Positions 49,936 through 59,807 of a stretch of 64,000 bases of DNA are shown in pieces. A program made the translations under genes and the position numbers. The stretch comes from Christiangramia bathymodioli (lineage in GTDB: Bacteria; Bacteroidota; Bacteroidia; Flavobacteriales; Flavobacteriaceae). The stretch covers positions 558,048 through 622,047 of the forward strand of contig SRSL01000001.1 in NCBI GenBank assembly GCA_009735695.1, given 5' to 3'. Every line of letters starts with the position of its first letter. Within the stretch, counting starts at the first letter, position 1. The notes under the pieces were generated by a model. That model saw only the letters and a list, made by a program, of their open reading frames with translations, was not told the origin of the DNA and searched no databases.

Positions 49936-51309
49936 CTACAGGCTTTTTTCAGCCAGATACCTTATCGCTTCCTTTAAAACAGGATCCTCATTATTTATAA
50001 AATCCCTAAGGGTTTTCTTAACTACAATTTCGGGCTGAATTCCGTAGCCCACGAATTCCCGTCCATCAGGATAAGTATCTTTTTTGGTACAAACTCTTGC
50101 GGCTCCTCCTTTAGGCAATTCGAAAATGAGTGGCTGCCCGGTACTTCCAAAACTAGGCTCGCCCATAGTAGTCATATGTTTCTGATTATCGGTAAAGATC
50201 AGAAAATCTTCAGCCGCTGAAGCCGTATTATGCCCTACCAGAACAACGGTTGGGATCACATAACTCACGGCAGGCCTGTCAATCTTCCAGGGCTGATTTT
50301 CGAAACCATGCATCAAAAGGTCTTTCCCTGCCAGAAAGGTTTCCTTAGCACCGGGATTGTCAATAGTGTCCGATTCCTTAGTCCATCTACCCCAGGCCTT
50401 ATAAGAAGCCAGATGCTTCCGGGTATAGGATTGTGAACCATATAGCAGGATATCGTTTACGAAGTATTTCAGGATATCAACGCCAATATTGGTATTCCCA
50501 CCGGTATTTTTCCGCAGATCGATTACGAGGCTTTTAGCCTTAGCTATTTCGGGAAGTTTAGCTTCGAACATAGGGACTATACTGTCATATCCAAATGAAT
50601 TCAGGGAGATATAAGCAGTATTCTTGTTTAACCACTTAAATTCAAAAAGTTCCCTTTTTGGTTGTTCCGGTATCATTTCTTCTTCGATAGCCTTTTCCCT
50701 GGTCAGGCTGAGACTTTTTACTTCATTTTTTGGGGTTCTGAATTCGATCTTCACCTGGGTTCCCAATACTCCATGCAACATCCTGGAAACGCCCCAGTCC
50801 TCCAGGATATGATCAGCAGAAGTTGAAATATAAGGTTTTACATTCTCCTCAATATGCTTTCGAGCATCCATTCCATCGACCTTCAGAATTTCACTTCCAA
50901 CCGGAATTTCCGTGCTTGAGGAGCGATTCACCGCTTTTACGATAGGCTTTCCATCAATATTTGTGAGGATTATACGGTATTTGCCGAATTCAGTATCAGT
51001 TACCTGATTTCGTACGGCTTCAGGCATATAAATATCGGTATGCCCGTCCTTCAGTTTAGCACAAAACTTTTCCAACAGGCGGTAATATTCATAATCGTTC
51101 GAGGTTTTCTGAACCTCATCGATAAGTTCCAGGTAATAATCATCCCAGGCTTTCCGGTCAACTTTATCCAGGTAAACAAAGTTGTAATTAACTTCCTGCC
51201 AGAATTTAGACAGGCCGAAAACCTTTTCTGCATTGCTAAGTTCCGAAGGCATCTGAGCCATTAGAAGACTACTTAGGAGAAGGCTAAAAAGAAGAATTTT
51301 GTATTTCAT
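49936..51309 (-). CDS. S41 family peptidase, secreted
   Basis: A 457-residue protein with a signal peptide (1-19, ending SLLMAQ). An N-terminal helical part and a PDZ-like region (about 105-165, VGSEILKVDGMDARKHIEEN) precede the tail-specific protease core: AKSLVIDLRKNTGGNTNIG (near 275) and the nucleophile Ser in VVLVGHNTASAAEDFLIF, with GEPSFGSTGQPL after it. Such C-terminal processing proteases cut periplasmic proteins. It is the last gene of a minus-strand run that begins with the serine hydrolase. Confidence 0.88.
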   Translation of the reverse strand: MKYKILLFSLLLSSLLMAQMPSELSNAEKVFGLSKFWQEVNYNFVYLDKVDRKAWDDYYLELIDEVQKTSNDYEYYRLLEKFCAKLKDGHTDIYMPEAVRNQVTDTEFGKYRIILTNIDGKPIVKAVNRSSSTEIPVGSEILKVDGMDARKHIEENVKPYISTSADHILEDWGVSRMLHGVLGTQVKIEFRTPKNEVKSLSLTREKAIEEEMIPEQPKRELFEFKWLNKNTAYISLNSFGYDSIVPMFEAKLPEIAKAKSLVIDLRKNTGGNTNIGVDILKYFVNDILLYGSQSYTRKHLASYKAWGRWTKESDTIDNPGAKETFLAGKDLLMHGFENQPWKIDRPAVSYVIPTVVLVGHNTASAAEDFLIFTDNQKHMTTMGEPSFGSTGQPLIFELPKGGAARVCTKKDTYPDGREFVGYGIQPEIVVKKTLRDFINNEDPVLKEAIRYLAEKSL

Positions 51310-51366
51310 GATGGTTATTTTCCGAATAGACTCGCATCACGAAATATTGTTACAGTACCTGAAAAA

Positions 51367-52473
51367 TTATTTTATTTCTACTGTTTTTCCTGTTCGGGCA
51401 CTTTCCATTGCAGCCTGGAGAATCTCCATTACCACCATGTTGTTATCCAGTGAACTGAGGTCGAATTCGCCTACCGCTACTTCATTTCTTATAACGGCGG
51501 CCAAAAAGGAAAAGGAATCATTGTATGGATATGGCCTTTCTTCCAGTTCAAATTCCTGCTGTTCAAAGCTATCATAGCCTTCAGCTATTCTAATACGAAG
51601 ATCATTCCTGTTATCGGCATAGATCACGCCCTCCAGCCCATATATTTCCATATCCTTTCTTCCGATTGGCCAGTTCCAGGAAGCTTGGATAAGCGCATTG
51701 GAATTTTCATATTCCAGGATGATAATGGCTTCATCATCTACTTTTGGATTATTCTCCTTTTGCAATTGCTGAGTTACAGCCGTGACCCTTTGAGGTTTTT
51801 TACCATGCTGTAGCCAGGTCATCAAATTAGCACCATAACAACCAAAATCCATAAGAGCACCAGCCCCGTTTTGCTTCGGATCCAAAAGCCATTCAAGAAA
51901 TTCTTCATTGATCCCCAGCTTTCTGGGTCCCTTATGACCATCCCGAACAATCACTTTTCTGAGTTCACCAATCTTAGCCTCTTCCAGCATTCTTTTGGCC
52001 TTGTGATTTGTGGGGTACCAGGTGGTTTCATAATTGGTTAGAAGATGAATTTCATGTTCTTTGGCAATCTTTTCCATTTTCCTGGCTTGCTCCAGGCTTA
52101 CCGCCAGCGGTTTTTCCACCATTACATGAATGCCGCGGGGAGCAAAAAATTCTACAACTTCCAGGTGTTCATAAATGCTTCCGAAGGCCGCCACCGCTTC
52201 TGGATTGGTATTTTTGATTAACTCTTCCATCGAATCATAGACCAGTTCCATGGAATAGCCATGTTGACCAGCATAGCGTTTGGCCAGATCCCTGTTCGGT
52301 TCAACTATGCCCACGATTTCGATATCTCCAATATCTTCGCGGCCAAGTATCCAATGAACGTGGGTATGGGTAAGACCAATAACTGCCAGTTTAAGGGGCT
52401 CCATCTTTTCAGCTGTATTTTGAGAAAAAAGCTGAGTGCTCATCAACAGAATTAAAGAGAAAATAGATTTCAT
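51367..52473 (-). CDS. Gfo/Idh/MocA family oxidoreductase with signal peptide
   Basis: A 368-residue protein from the ATG at 52473 (a TTG two codons before is ignored). A signal sequence (MKSIFSLILLMSTQLFSQ) is followed by the NAD(P)-binding fold (PLKLAVIGLTHTHVHWILG, in which the usual GxGxxG is degenerate), EKPLAVSLEQARKMEKIAKE and the C-terminal alpha/beta domain (GALMDFGCYGANLMTWL). The family acts on sugars and polyols; some exported members are glycosidases. The gene begins 7 bases after the serine hydrolase stop. Confidence 0.87.
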   Translation of the reverse strand: MKSIFSLILLMSTQLFSQNTAEKMEPLKLAVIGLTHTHVHWILGREDIGDIEIVGIVEPNRDLAKRYAGQHGYSMELVYDSMEELIKNTNPEAVAAFGSIYEHLEVVEFFAPRGIHVMVEKPLAVSLEQARKMEKIAKEHEIHLLTNYETTWYPTNHKAKRMLEEAKIGELRKVIVRDGHKGPRKLGINEEFLEWLLDPKQNGAGALMDFGCYGANLMTWLQHGKKPQRVTAVTQQLQKENNPKVDDEAIIILEYENSNALIQASWNWPIGRKDMEIYGLEGVIYADNRNDLRIRIAEGYDSFEQQEFELEERPYPYNDSFSFLAAVIRNEVAVGEFDLSSLDNNMVVMEILQAAMESARTGKTVEIK

Positions 52474-52480
52474 AAACAAT

Positions 52481-53965
52481 TTACTTACTTTTTACCCCCG
52501 AACCTACTTTAGTAAAGATCAGCATGGGCTGGGACCTGTCCATGATATCGGTTTCCAGCGCTGTCACTTCTTCATTACGCCTTTTGAATCTTAGAAGGTA
52601 GTCTTCATCAAAAACTTCGGCTAGGCTAATAAAACTGTCTTCTCTATAAGCTTCAAGTTCATCGGTATAATGGCCGACCTTCACCAACAATTTATCAGCA
52701 TCATTAATAAAAATTTCAATTTCTCCGAGTCCCTCGTGCTGATAAATACCGGTGAATTCCTTTAAATCTTCCAGGCTAAGCTCCTGATCGACCTTAAGAG
52801 AATCGGGATGTTTTGGAACAAAGTCACCGCCAGAAGGAATAAGCGAATTCCAGTCTTTTAATTCCTGATCGCTGATCAGGTCCATGATGCTAAACAACAT
52901 GGTAAAAGCAAAACTGCGCCTGCCATAATTATTATTGGCAACGATAACTCCGGAAATATCATCATCGGGCATGAGGAAAACAAGGCTTTGGTGCCCCAGA
53001 TTATCGCCATGGTGCATCACAACCTTGTGCCCGAAATAATCAAAAACGAACCAGCCAAGACCATATTCAAGAGCGGAGAACCCGGGGTAAGGTTCTTCAT
53101 AGCCTACGGCAAAATGACCAGAAAGATTAAAATCGAGATATTCCCTTGAAAGGATCTGGTCATCGCCATTTATCAAAAATTCTCCCCATTTTTGTAAGTC
53201 TCTTACTGAAGAGAACATATTTCCCATCCCGGAAACTTGATACAAGGGGGCAATTTTATCGATCTCCACCGCCAGACTATCCTGATAGGCCGAGGCTCGA
53301 TTGTCATCATTTTTAAATTTTTTCAAATCGAAGTGGGAATCCTTCATGTCGAGAGGAGCCAGAATATGTTGGCTAACCGCATCTTCCCATTTGGCACCCG
53401 TTTGGGATTCGTAGAGATGAGCGGCAAGAATATACTGAAGGTTGCCATAGAGAAAAGTGGTTCGAAACGGAACCGGCGTTTCGATATATGCCAGTTTCTC
53501 TACCAGTTTCTCATTACGTTCTGCGGCCGGGATTTCTTCCAGCATATAATAAATCAAATCGTACCGGGGAAAACCTGCCCTGTGAGTAAAAAGATCCATC
53601 AAAGTAAGATTCTGAGTCCGGTAAGGATCTTTCAGCTTAAAATCAGGCAAATAGTTACTAACTGGAGAAAAGAAATCCAATTCCCCTTCTTCTGCCAACT
53701 GGGAAAGCAGCAAGGCATTAAAGGCCTTGGTATTTGAGCTTATCGGAAAAATTGTGGAATCATTGAAGCGTTCCCTGTTTTCAAGATCACGATATCCGAA
53801 GCCTTCGGAATATATGGTTGAATCAGACCTGGAAATGGAAATATAAGCACCTACCGTATTGGTCTTTTTCAAAGTAATTGGAGCCAGGCTATCCAATTGA
53901 GTAGCCAATTGCGGCCTGGCAATCTGAATAAAAAAAAGGAGCAGAAGGCTGAATCTAAAACGCAT
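52481..53965 (-). CDS. serine hydrolase (beta-lactamase class C/PBP-like)
   Basis: A 494-residue exported protein. The signal peptide covers 1-22. The catalytic SxxK is S77-N-T-K80 in TIFPISSNTKAFNALL. The Tyr motif is FLYGNLQYILA (YGN) and the third motif is HHGDNLGH. Family members include esterases, D-Ala-D-Ala carboxypeptidases and beta-lactamase-like peptidases. Beyond about 390 residues a C-terminal lipocalin-like domain (LEDLKEFTGIYQHEGLGEIE) is present. It is upstream of the oxidoreductase gene by 7 bases. Confidence 0.9.
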   Translation of the reverse strand: MRFRFSLLLLFFIQIARPQLATQLDSLAPITLKKTNTVGAYISISRSDSTIYSEGFGYRDLENRERFNDSTIFPISSNTKAFNALLLSQLAEEGELDFFSPVSNYLPDFKLKDPYRTQNLTLMDLFTHRAGFPRYDLIYYMLEEIPAAERNEKLVEKLAYIETPVPFRTTFLYGNLQYILAAHLYESQTGAKWEDAVSQHILAPLDMKDSHFDLKKFKNDDNRASAYQDSLAVEIDKIAPLYQVSGMGNMFSSVRDLQKWGEFLINGDDQILSREYLDFNLSGHFAVGYEEPYPGFSALEYGLGWFVFDYFGHKVVMHHGDNLGHQSLVFLMPDDDISGVIVANNNYGRRSFAFTMLFSIMDLISDQELKDWNSLIPSGGDFVPKHPDSLKVDQELSLEDLKEFTGIYQHEGLGEIEIFINDADKLLVKVGHYTDELEAYREDSFISLAEVFDEDYLLRFKRRNEEVTALETDIMDRSQPMLIFTKVGSGVKSK

Positions 53966-54021
53966 GAAATCTATGTTTAGCAGAGAAAATTTTTTCGCGC
54001 TTAAAAATACGTTTAAATAGG

Positions 54022-54045
54022 AACAGGCAGAAGCTTATGCCTGTT
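54022..54045 (-). terminator. hairpin at the methyltransferase gene end
   Basis: AACAGGCA pairs with TGCCTGTT immediately after the stop codon on the minus strand. No T-run follows, so it may only protect the transcript end. Confidence 0.45.
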
Positions 54046-54693
54046 TTAATTACAGGCTCCCTGATCTTTTCGCGCCAGGACAAGCCTGTCGAAAACAGAA
54101 TTGGCGTTCGCGGGGTTTTCAATTCTGGCTGTAGTGAGGATCTCAAATCCATGGTTAGTTAGAATTTTTGAAATTTCTGAAGCTTTGTGATACCAGGTTT
54201 CCAAATTCTCTCCTTTTTTATTAGCAAGCACTTCAAACTGTTTTCCGCTTTCTGATTCCATAAAACTAAAAAACACCAGACCAGGAGCCTCCAGCATATT
54301 CGAAATGTTAGTTATAAACCTGGAAACTTCATCGGGCGAAAAATAGGGGAGGCAGAAGCCGCAAACAACCGCTCCAAATTGGGCATTTAAATTCCCGATA
54401 TCCCTGGCGTCCATCACAAGAAAATCGGCCTGCGGATTATTTTCCCTGGCAAGATTTATCATATTTTCAGAAAAATCAATTCCAGTAATCTTAAGCTGCG
54501 GAAGTTTTTTCAACAGGTATTTAGTAAGATTTCCGGGGCCACATCCTATTTCCAGGATCCGTGTATCATTCCTGTCCAGGTTTTTTATGAAAATGTCGAG
54601 GAAAGATGAATAGCGATCCACATCCATATATTTTTCCTGATACGCGCCAGCATACTTATCAAAAATCTCCCGTGCATTGGACTGTTCTTTCAT
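54046..54693 (-). CDS. class I SAM-dependent methyltransferase
   Basis: A 215-residue protein. The SAM-binding motif I is ILEIGCGPGNLTKYLL (near 46-61), the acidic end of strand 2 is ITGIDFSENMINLA, and motif II-III read FLVMDARDIGNL and FGAVVCGFCLPYFS. No membrane or export signal. The substrate is not evident. It stands between the serine hydrolase gene and the 54-residue membrane protein, all on the minus strand. Confidence 0.88.
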   Translation of the reverse strand: MKEQSNAREIFDKYAGAYQEKYMDVDRYSSFLDIFIKNLDRNDTRILEIGCGPGNLTKYLLKKLPQLKITGIDFSENMINLARENNPQADFLVMDARDIGNLNAQFGAVVCGFCLPYFSPDEVSRFITNISNMLEAPGLVFFSFMESESGKQFEVLANKKGENLETWYHKASEISKILTNHGFEILTTARIENPANANSVFDRLVLARKDQGACN

Positions 54694-54791
54694 GCAAGGT
54701 CATTTAAATCGAATGTTTTAAAAGTATGGAAAAAGAAGGCCTCTACCCTAAACCAAAGGGGCTAAATCAACAAGTATATCAAGAAAAGTTT

Positions 54792-54956
54792 CTAACCTTC
54801 CCTGGTCTTTACATGTAATCTTCCGGTTATTGCCCAACCTGTTCCAATCCCAATCAACATTCCTGCAAGAATTGCGAAATGTACCTGTTCAAATGAATAG
54901 CCAGTGAGAAATCCGGTAATTATAACTCCTATGCCAATAATACGAACCTTGTTCAT
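54792..54956 (-). CDS. 54-residue two-helix membrane protein
   Basis: A short but convincing gene. From an ATG at 54956 the frame runs 54 codons to TAG: MNKVRIIGIGVIITGFLTGY, then SFEQVHFAILAGMLIGIGTG, then WAITGRLHVKTREG. Two glycine-rich helices (about 5-20 and 27-45) with a positive C-terminal tail look like the small membrane proteins common in flavobacteria. Function unknown. A purine-rich stretch (GGTTAAG region) precedes it. The rest of the gap to the next gene (54957-55234) shows no frame or repeat. Confidence 0.65.
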   Translation of the reverse strand: MNKVRIIGIGVIITGFLTGYSFEQVHFAILAGMLIGIGTGWAITGRLHVKTREG

Positions 54957-55234
54957 ATAGGTTAAGTTTTGGTCTCAGCTAAAGCAAGCCACGGAGTAGG
55001 GAAGGCTGGTTACTAGGCTAAGACTTAGATTTGGAATGTAAACTTATAAAATAATTTTGGCAGAAATCCGGTTTTCGAAAGAAAATTCATTCAATTGAAT
55101 TGATTATCAAAATATTAACATACCTGCTTCTGATGGGAAACAAGGAATTCAGAAATGATATATCCAAAGCTAACTCTCTTAAATGTAGTATCTTTAAAAT
55201 CCCTACTCCTAATACAATCTGAAAATATTTATTT

Positions 55235-56506
55235 ATGAGAGTTCAATTTAAGGTATGGCTGCTGATGACTTTTGTGGGTATTATAACACTCAGCTGCTCT
55301 TCAGATAATGACCCGGTTGAAACCAACGAGGATAATTCTGGAGTTCCTGAAGAACCTGATACCCCGGAAGAAGTCGAAAGTGGTTTTCAGGCTTGCCAAA
55401 ACGGAATGGCAGGAATCTACCCTTGCTCCGGATACGACCTGATGGGACATCTAAACCTTCAGGAACTTACTGGAACTGATAATAGTATTGTGAACGACCT
55501 GTGGGGATGGACCGATCCCTCAGACGGAAAGGAATATGTAATTATTGGCACCGATATTTTAACCGCGTTTGTAGACATTTCAAATCCGGAAAAACCAATA
55601 GTAGTGGGTAGACTCGAGAGCGGACTTCCTCCAGATATGCATGCAGACATTAAGGTGTATCAGGATCATGCCTATATAGTCAGCGAAGCAGAAGGTCATG
55701 GGATGAAGGTTTTCGACCTGAAGCAATTACGAGATGTAAGTGATCATCCTGAGGACTTTGATGCCACCACTGTTTATATTGGATTTAGCCATGCTCACAA
55801 CCTGGCTATCAATGAGGATTCAGGCTACGCTTATGTTATTGGTACCGATGCTTATGAGGGCGGGACACATTTTGTGAACATTTCGAATTCCTCAGCCCCG
55901 GTGGCCGCAGGAGGCTATACAACAGAGGAACCATCTCATGATGCCCAGGTTGTATCTTATTCCGGGCCAGATGCACAATACACGGGAAGGGAGATCTATG
56001 TTGGGAGTCATGGCAATGAGATCCTCATCCTGGATGTCACTAATAAAGATGAACCGGAAATCATTTCCAGACAGATATATGAGAATCTTGGTTATGTTCA
56101 CCAGGGCTGGTTCACTGATGACCAGAAATATTTTTTCCTGGGTGATGAATTAGATGAAATTGAAAATTCTTTCAATACCCGTACGCTTGTATTTGATTTT
56201 ACAGATCTTGATGACCCCGTATTACATATGGAATATTTTGGAAGAACCGCAGCCATAGATCATAATGGCTATACTCAACACAACCAGTTTTTTCTAGCAA
56301 GTTATTCAGCGGGACTTCGGGTTTTGGACATCTCTACTCTTGAGAATAAAGAAATAACTGAAATTGGGTATTTTGATACCCTTCCTGATACCGATGAACC
56401 ATTCTTCGGTGGAGCCTGGAGCGTATATCCCTTTTTCGAAAGCGGGAACATTGCCATAAGCGATATGGGTAATGGCCTTTTCATCGTTAGAAAAAGTGAC
56501 CCGTGA
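55235..56506 (+). CDS. choice-of-anchor B family LVIVD-repeat lipoprotein
   Basis: A 423-residue protein. The signal ends in a lipobox (IITLSC, Cys near 20) followed by an acidic linker. It then shows repeats of the LVIVD beta-propeller type: YVIIGTDILTAFVDISNPEK, AYIVSEAEGHGMKVFDLKQL, AYVIGTDAYEGGTHFVNISN, EILILDVTNKDEP and LRVLDISTLENK. The opening NLQELTGTDNSIVNDLWGWTD is characteristic of the choice-of-anchor B group. It is surface-exposed or periplasmic with unknown ligand. The gene stands alone. Confidence 0.87.
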   Translation: MRVQFKVWLLMTFVGIITLSCSSDNDPVETNEDNSGVPEEPDTPEEVESGFQACQNGMAGIYPCSGYDLMGHLNLQELTGTDNSIVNDLWGWTDPSDGKEYVIIGTDILTAFVDISNPEKPIVVGRLESGLPPDMHADIKVYQDHAYIVSEAEGHGMKVFDLKQLRDVSDHPEDFDATTVYIGFSHAHNLAINEDSGYAYVIGTDAYEGGTHFVNISNSSAPVAAGGYTTEEPSHDAQVVSYSGPDAQYTGREIYVGSHGNEILILDVTNKDEPEIISRQIYENLGYVHQGWFTDDQKYFFLGDELDEIENSFNTRTLVFDFTDLDDPVLHMEYFGRTAAIDHNGYTQHNQFFLASYSAGLRVLDISTLENKEITEIGYFDTLPDTDEPFFGGAWSVYPFFESGNIAISDMGNGLFIVRKSDP

Positions 56507-56554
56507 TTAGCCCATTTATGCCTCTATTGAGGTTAATTTTCGAAATTAAATCAG

Positions 56555-59500
56555 CTATCTTCCGCTCATGATCAGGGCCGGCAAATTTAAGTTTTTATAG
56601 ACCGAATTATATGCCTGCATTTCGTCCTGAATGATCTTATCTCGCTCTGCTTCATAAATTGCCCAGTCGTTTTTCAGGTCTTCGAATCGCTCCTTACTGC
56701 CTTCGGTAAGTTTTGGATATGGCCCCTGTATAAAATCTCTCAGGAATAAAAGCTCAGCATTCAGTTTATTATTAAAATTGATCACATCCTGGAAAGTTTT
56801 TTGTTTGGCCTGAATAAGATTCTCTTCCCAGGAAGTTATACGCCTGTCCAGTTCCTTGCCTTTTTCCAGCAGATCCTCGGTTCCTTCCCTATCTCCAAGC
56901 AGTTTCTCGTATTTTTTCAATTGATCTTTAACCGAACGCATCTCGTTCACCGATTCATGCATATCTGTTAACATTAGTTCGATCTCTTCCAGCATTTGCT
57001 GCTGAGCTTCAAAATCTGAAGCCTTAGCGTCGATATTAGGATCAGGGATAACTCGTACTTCAGTTTCACTGGTTTTATCTTCAAGATTTAGCTTCAGCCG
57101 GTAAACACCCGGTCCTACATGAGAACCGCTCAGATTTCCAAAAGTAAAAACCTTATCTACCGGCGGCACAGGTTCTTTTGCAAAATCCCATGCCATGCGA
57201 TTATAACCTTTTTTCGCTGGCAGAACAACCGGCTTTGACGGACCACCGGGCCAGCTGCTGAAGTCTTTATCTGCAATACTGCTATAACTTCTAATCAATT
57301 CATCCCCTTTATAGATCTCTAATTTTAGCGGAATTGAATCGGCAGGCTCCTCTTCAAGGTAATAATCTATGATCACCCCATTGGGTGGATTTTTGCCTAC
57401 GGAAGCTTCAGAAGAATTCCCTCCAAAATACAGGTAGCTTTCCTTGGGCTTTAAAATTTCGACCTCAGATTTTTCATTTTTGTGGTTTTGAAGTGGAGCA
57501 AGATCGTCCAGGATCCAGAACGAGCGACCAGCTGTAGCAGCTACAAGGTCGTTATCCTTGATAACAAGATCGTTGATAGGAACTATTGGCAAATTCATCT
57601 GAATTCGCTCCCAGTTCTTACCGTCGTTCCAGGAAACGAACAAACCGGTCTCTGTACCTGCATATAGAAGACCTTTTTGCTTTTTATCTTCTCTTACTAC
57701 CCTGCTGAAATTGGGATCTCCCTCGATCCCCTCACCTATCGAAGACCATGATTTTCCATAATTCGAGGTTTTGAAGATGTAGGAATTAAAGTCCATGGAT
57801 TTATATTTCATTACCACTGCATAAGCTGTGGCCGGATCGTGAGGAGAAACTTCTATACTGTTCACAATCCCTCGATCGAGATTTTTTGGAGTTACATTTT
57901 CCCAGTTTTTTCCTCCATCCCTGGTAACATGAATAAGTCCATCATCACTTCCGGCATATAACACACCTTCTTCATTTGGAGATTCCACCAGGTAACTGAT
58001 GGTATTATAATTTTCTCCACCGGCAGCTTCATTGGTATAAGGCCCTCCTCCAGGTCCCTGCTTCTCTTCTTCGTCCCTGGTAAGATCTGGACTCACGGTC
58101 TCCCAGCTTATTCCTCCATCGGTAGTTTTAAACACCCTGTTCCCGGCATGATAGATCGTATTTCGATCATGCGGTGAGCTAATAATTGGTGCATTCCAGT
58201 TATGGCGATATTTAGCTTCCTTTGGTTCTTTGCTTAGTCCGAGTTCCGGGTATTGATTAATGGCCTTCGTAGTTTGGGTTTCCCTCATCCATTTATCGAT
58301 GATTCCCTGGTAACAACCACCATAGACTTCGGAAGGATCATTGGGATCAAAGGCCAGGAAGGCACTTTCACAACCAGCAACCGAATACCAGTCTTTCCAG
58401 CCTACACCCCCATTACGGGTGCGACTGGCAATACCTATGGCCGAATTATCCTGTTGCCCTCCATACACATGATAAGGCACCTGGTTATCGGTAATCACCC
58501 TGTAAAACTGTGCAGTTGGCTGATTTTCCTGTGTACTCCAGCTTTTACCTCCATTAGTGGAAACATTAGCTCCACCGTCGTTCGCATTGATCATAACCTG
58601 ATTATTTTCAGGATGTATCCACAAATCGTGATTGTCTCCATGAGGAACGGGAATATTGGAAAAACTTTTTCCCCCGTCTATGGATTTCATGACCGGAGCA
58701 TTCAAAACATAGACGATATTCTCGTTTTGGGGATCTGCAAAGATCTCCATATAGTACCAGGACCTAGTGATATTGATCCTATCATTGTTAACCTGGGTCC
58801 ATTTTTTTCCGGCATCATCACTTCGGTAAACACCTGCTTTTTCACCTTCAGCTTCGATCACCGCAAAAACCCTGTCTGGATTTGCTCTGGAAACCGAAAT
58901 TCCCGCTTTTCCAAATTCTTCAGGAAGACCTTCGCTCATCTTTTCCCAGGTGTCCCCTGCATCTACCGATTTATACAAGCCAGAACCCTCTCCACCTGAA
59001 ACCATTTTCCACGGATATCTTCTATGGTCCCACATGGCGGCATAGAGTATTCGCGGGTTGGTCATATCCATAGACAATCCGGAAGCTCCGGTATCCTCGT
59101 TCACATAAAGCACCTTCTTCCAGGTTTTCCCTCCGTCTACCGTCTTAAAAATTCCACGTTGTTCTGAAGGTGCATATTGAGCACCCTGGACCGAAACAAA
59201 AACGACATCAGGATCCTGAGGATGCACTAAAACATCCGAAATATGTCTCGATTCTTCCAGGCCAGTATGTTCCCAGCTTTTCCCTGCGTCGACAGATCTG
59301 TACATCCCATCTCCCATTGAGGTCATTACTCCTCTTGCCGCATGTTCTCCCGTGCCTACATATATTACGTTCGGGTCGCTTTCTGAAACCCCGATAGCAC
59401 CAATGGTACCCGTATTGAAAAAGCCGTCTGAAATATTTGACCAGGATTGTCCATCATTAGTAGTCTTCCACACACCTCCCCCAGTACTTCCCATATAATA

Positions 59501-59689
59501 GGTGCCCGGTCTCCCAACTACACCCGAAACGGCGACACTCCTTCCTCCCCGGAAAGGACCAATATTTCTCCAACCGTATTCATTAAAAATATCATCAGGC
59601 TTCGGTTCGCCTTTATTTTGACTCTCTTGTGAGCTAAGATTAAAACTGGCAATACAGAATACCAGGAGAAAGAAAAAGGAGATTTTCAT
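56555..59689 (-). CDS. sortilin/VPS10-type BNR-repeat exported protein
   Basis: A 1044-residue protein with a signal peptide (1-20). About 11 Asp-box motifs (S/T-x-D/N-x-G-x-x-W/F) such as TTNDGQSWS, SVDAGKSWE, TVDGGKTWK, SDDAGKKWT, STNGGKSWS, TTDGGISWE and TRDGGKNWE build one or two large beta-propellers (about 40-730), as in VPS10/sortilin and sialidase-type glycosidases. It lacks the FRIP/Arg-triad of sialidases as far as I can see, so binding or peptidase-associated roles are likelier. The C-terminal region (about 760-1040) holds a beta-sandwich and a long helical coil. Confidence 0.88.
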   Translation of the reverse strand: MKISFFFLLVFCIASFNLSSQESQNKGEPKPDDIFNEYGWRNIGPFRGGRSVAVSGVVGRPGTYYMGSTGGGVWKTTNDGQSWSNISDGFFNTGTIGAIGVSESDPNVIYVGTGEHAARGVMTSMGDGMYRSVDAGKSWEHTGLEESRHISDVLVHPQDPDVVFVSVQGAQYAPSEQRGIFKTVDGGKTWKKVLYVNEDTGASGLSMDMTNPRILYAAMWDHRRYPWKMVSGGEGSGLYKSVDAGDTWEKMSEGLPEEFGKAGISVSRANPDRVFAVIEAEGEKAGVYRSDDAGKKWTQVNNDRINITRSWYYMEIFADPQNENIVYVLNAPVMKSIDGGKSFSNIPVPHGDNHDLWIHPENNQVMINANDGGANVSTNGGKSWSTQENQPTAQFYRVITDNQVPYHVYGGQQDNSAIGIASRTRNGGVGWKDWYSVAGCESAFLAFDPNDPSEVYGGCYQGIIDKWMRETQTTKAINQYPELGLSKEPKEAKYRHNWNAPIISSPHDRNTIYHAGNRVFKTTDGGISWETVSPDLTRDEEEKQGPGGGPYTNEAAGGENYNTISYLVESPNEEGVLYAGSDDGLIHVTRDGGKNWENVTPKNLDRGIVNSIEVSPHDPATAYAVVMKYKSMDFNSYIFKTSNYGKSWSSIGEGIEGDPNFSRVVREDKKQKGLLYAGTETGLFVSWNDGKNWERIQMNLPIVPINDLVIKDNDLVAATAGRSFWILDDLAPLQNHKNEKSEVEILKPKESYLYFGGNSSEASVGKNPPNGVIIDYYLEEEPADSIPLKLEIYKGDELIRSYSSIADKDFSSWPGGPSKPVVLPAKKGYNRMAWDFAKEPVPPVDKVFTFGNLSGSHVGPGVYRLKLNLEDKTSETEVRVIPDPNIDAKASDFEAQQQMLEEIELMLTDMHESVNEMRSVKDQLKKYEKLLGDREGTEDLLEKGKELDRRITSWEENLIQAKQKTFQDVINFNNKLNAELLFLRDFIQGPYPKLTEGSKERFEDLKNDWAIYEAERDKIIQDEMQAYNSVYKNLNLPALIMSGR

Positions 59690-59807
59690 ATCGAGATTGG
59701 TTAGAAATGATTGAAGTAAGTTTCAGGACTTTAAGATATTAAAAAATAAAATAGACCTGATATTTCGTTTTCAAAGCTTCATAAAATTGCCGACGAGGTC
59801 CTGGAAC

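Noticed and set aside
58253-58999. A 248-codon plus-strand frame opposite the BNR-repeat gene
   Set aside because: It is antisense to the Asp-box repeats; the opposite strand has a signal peptide and 11 Asp-boxes, which establishes the coding strand.
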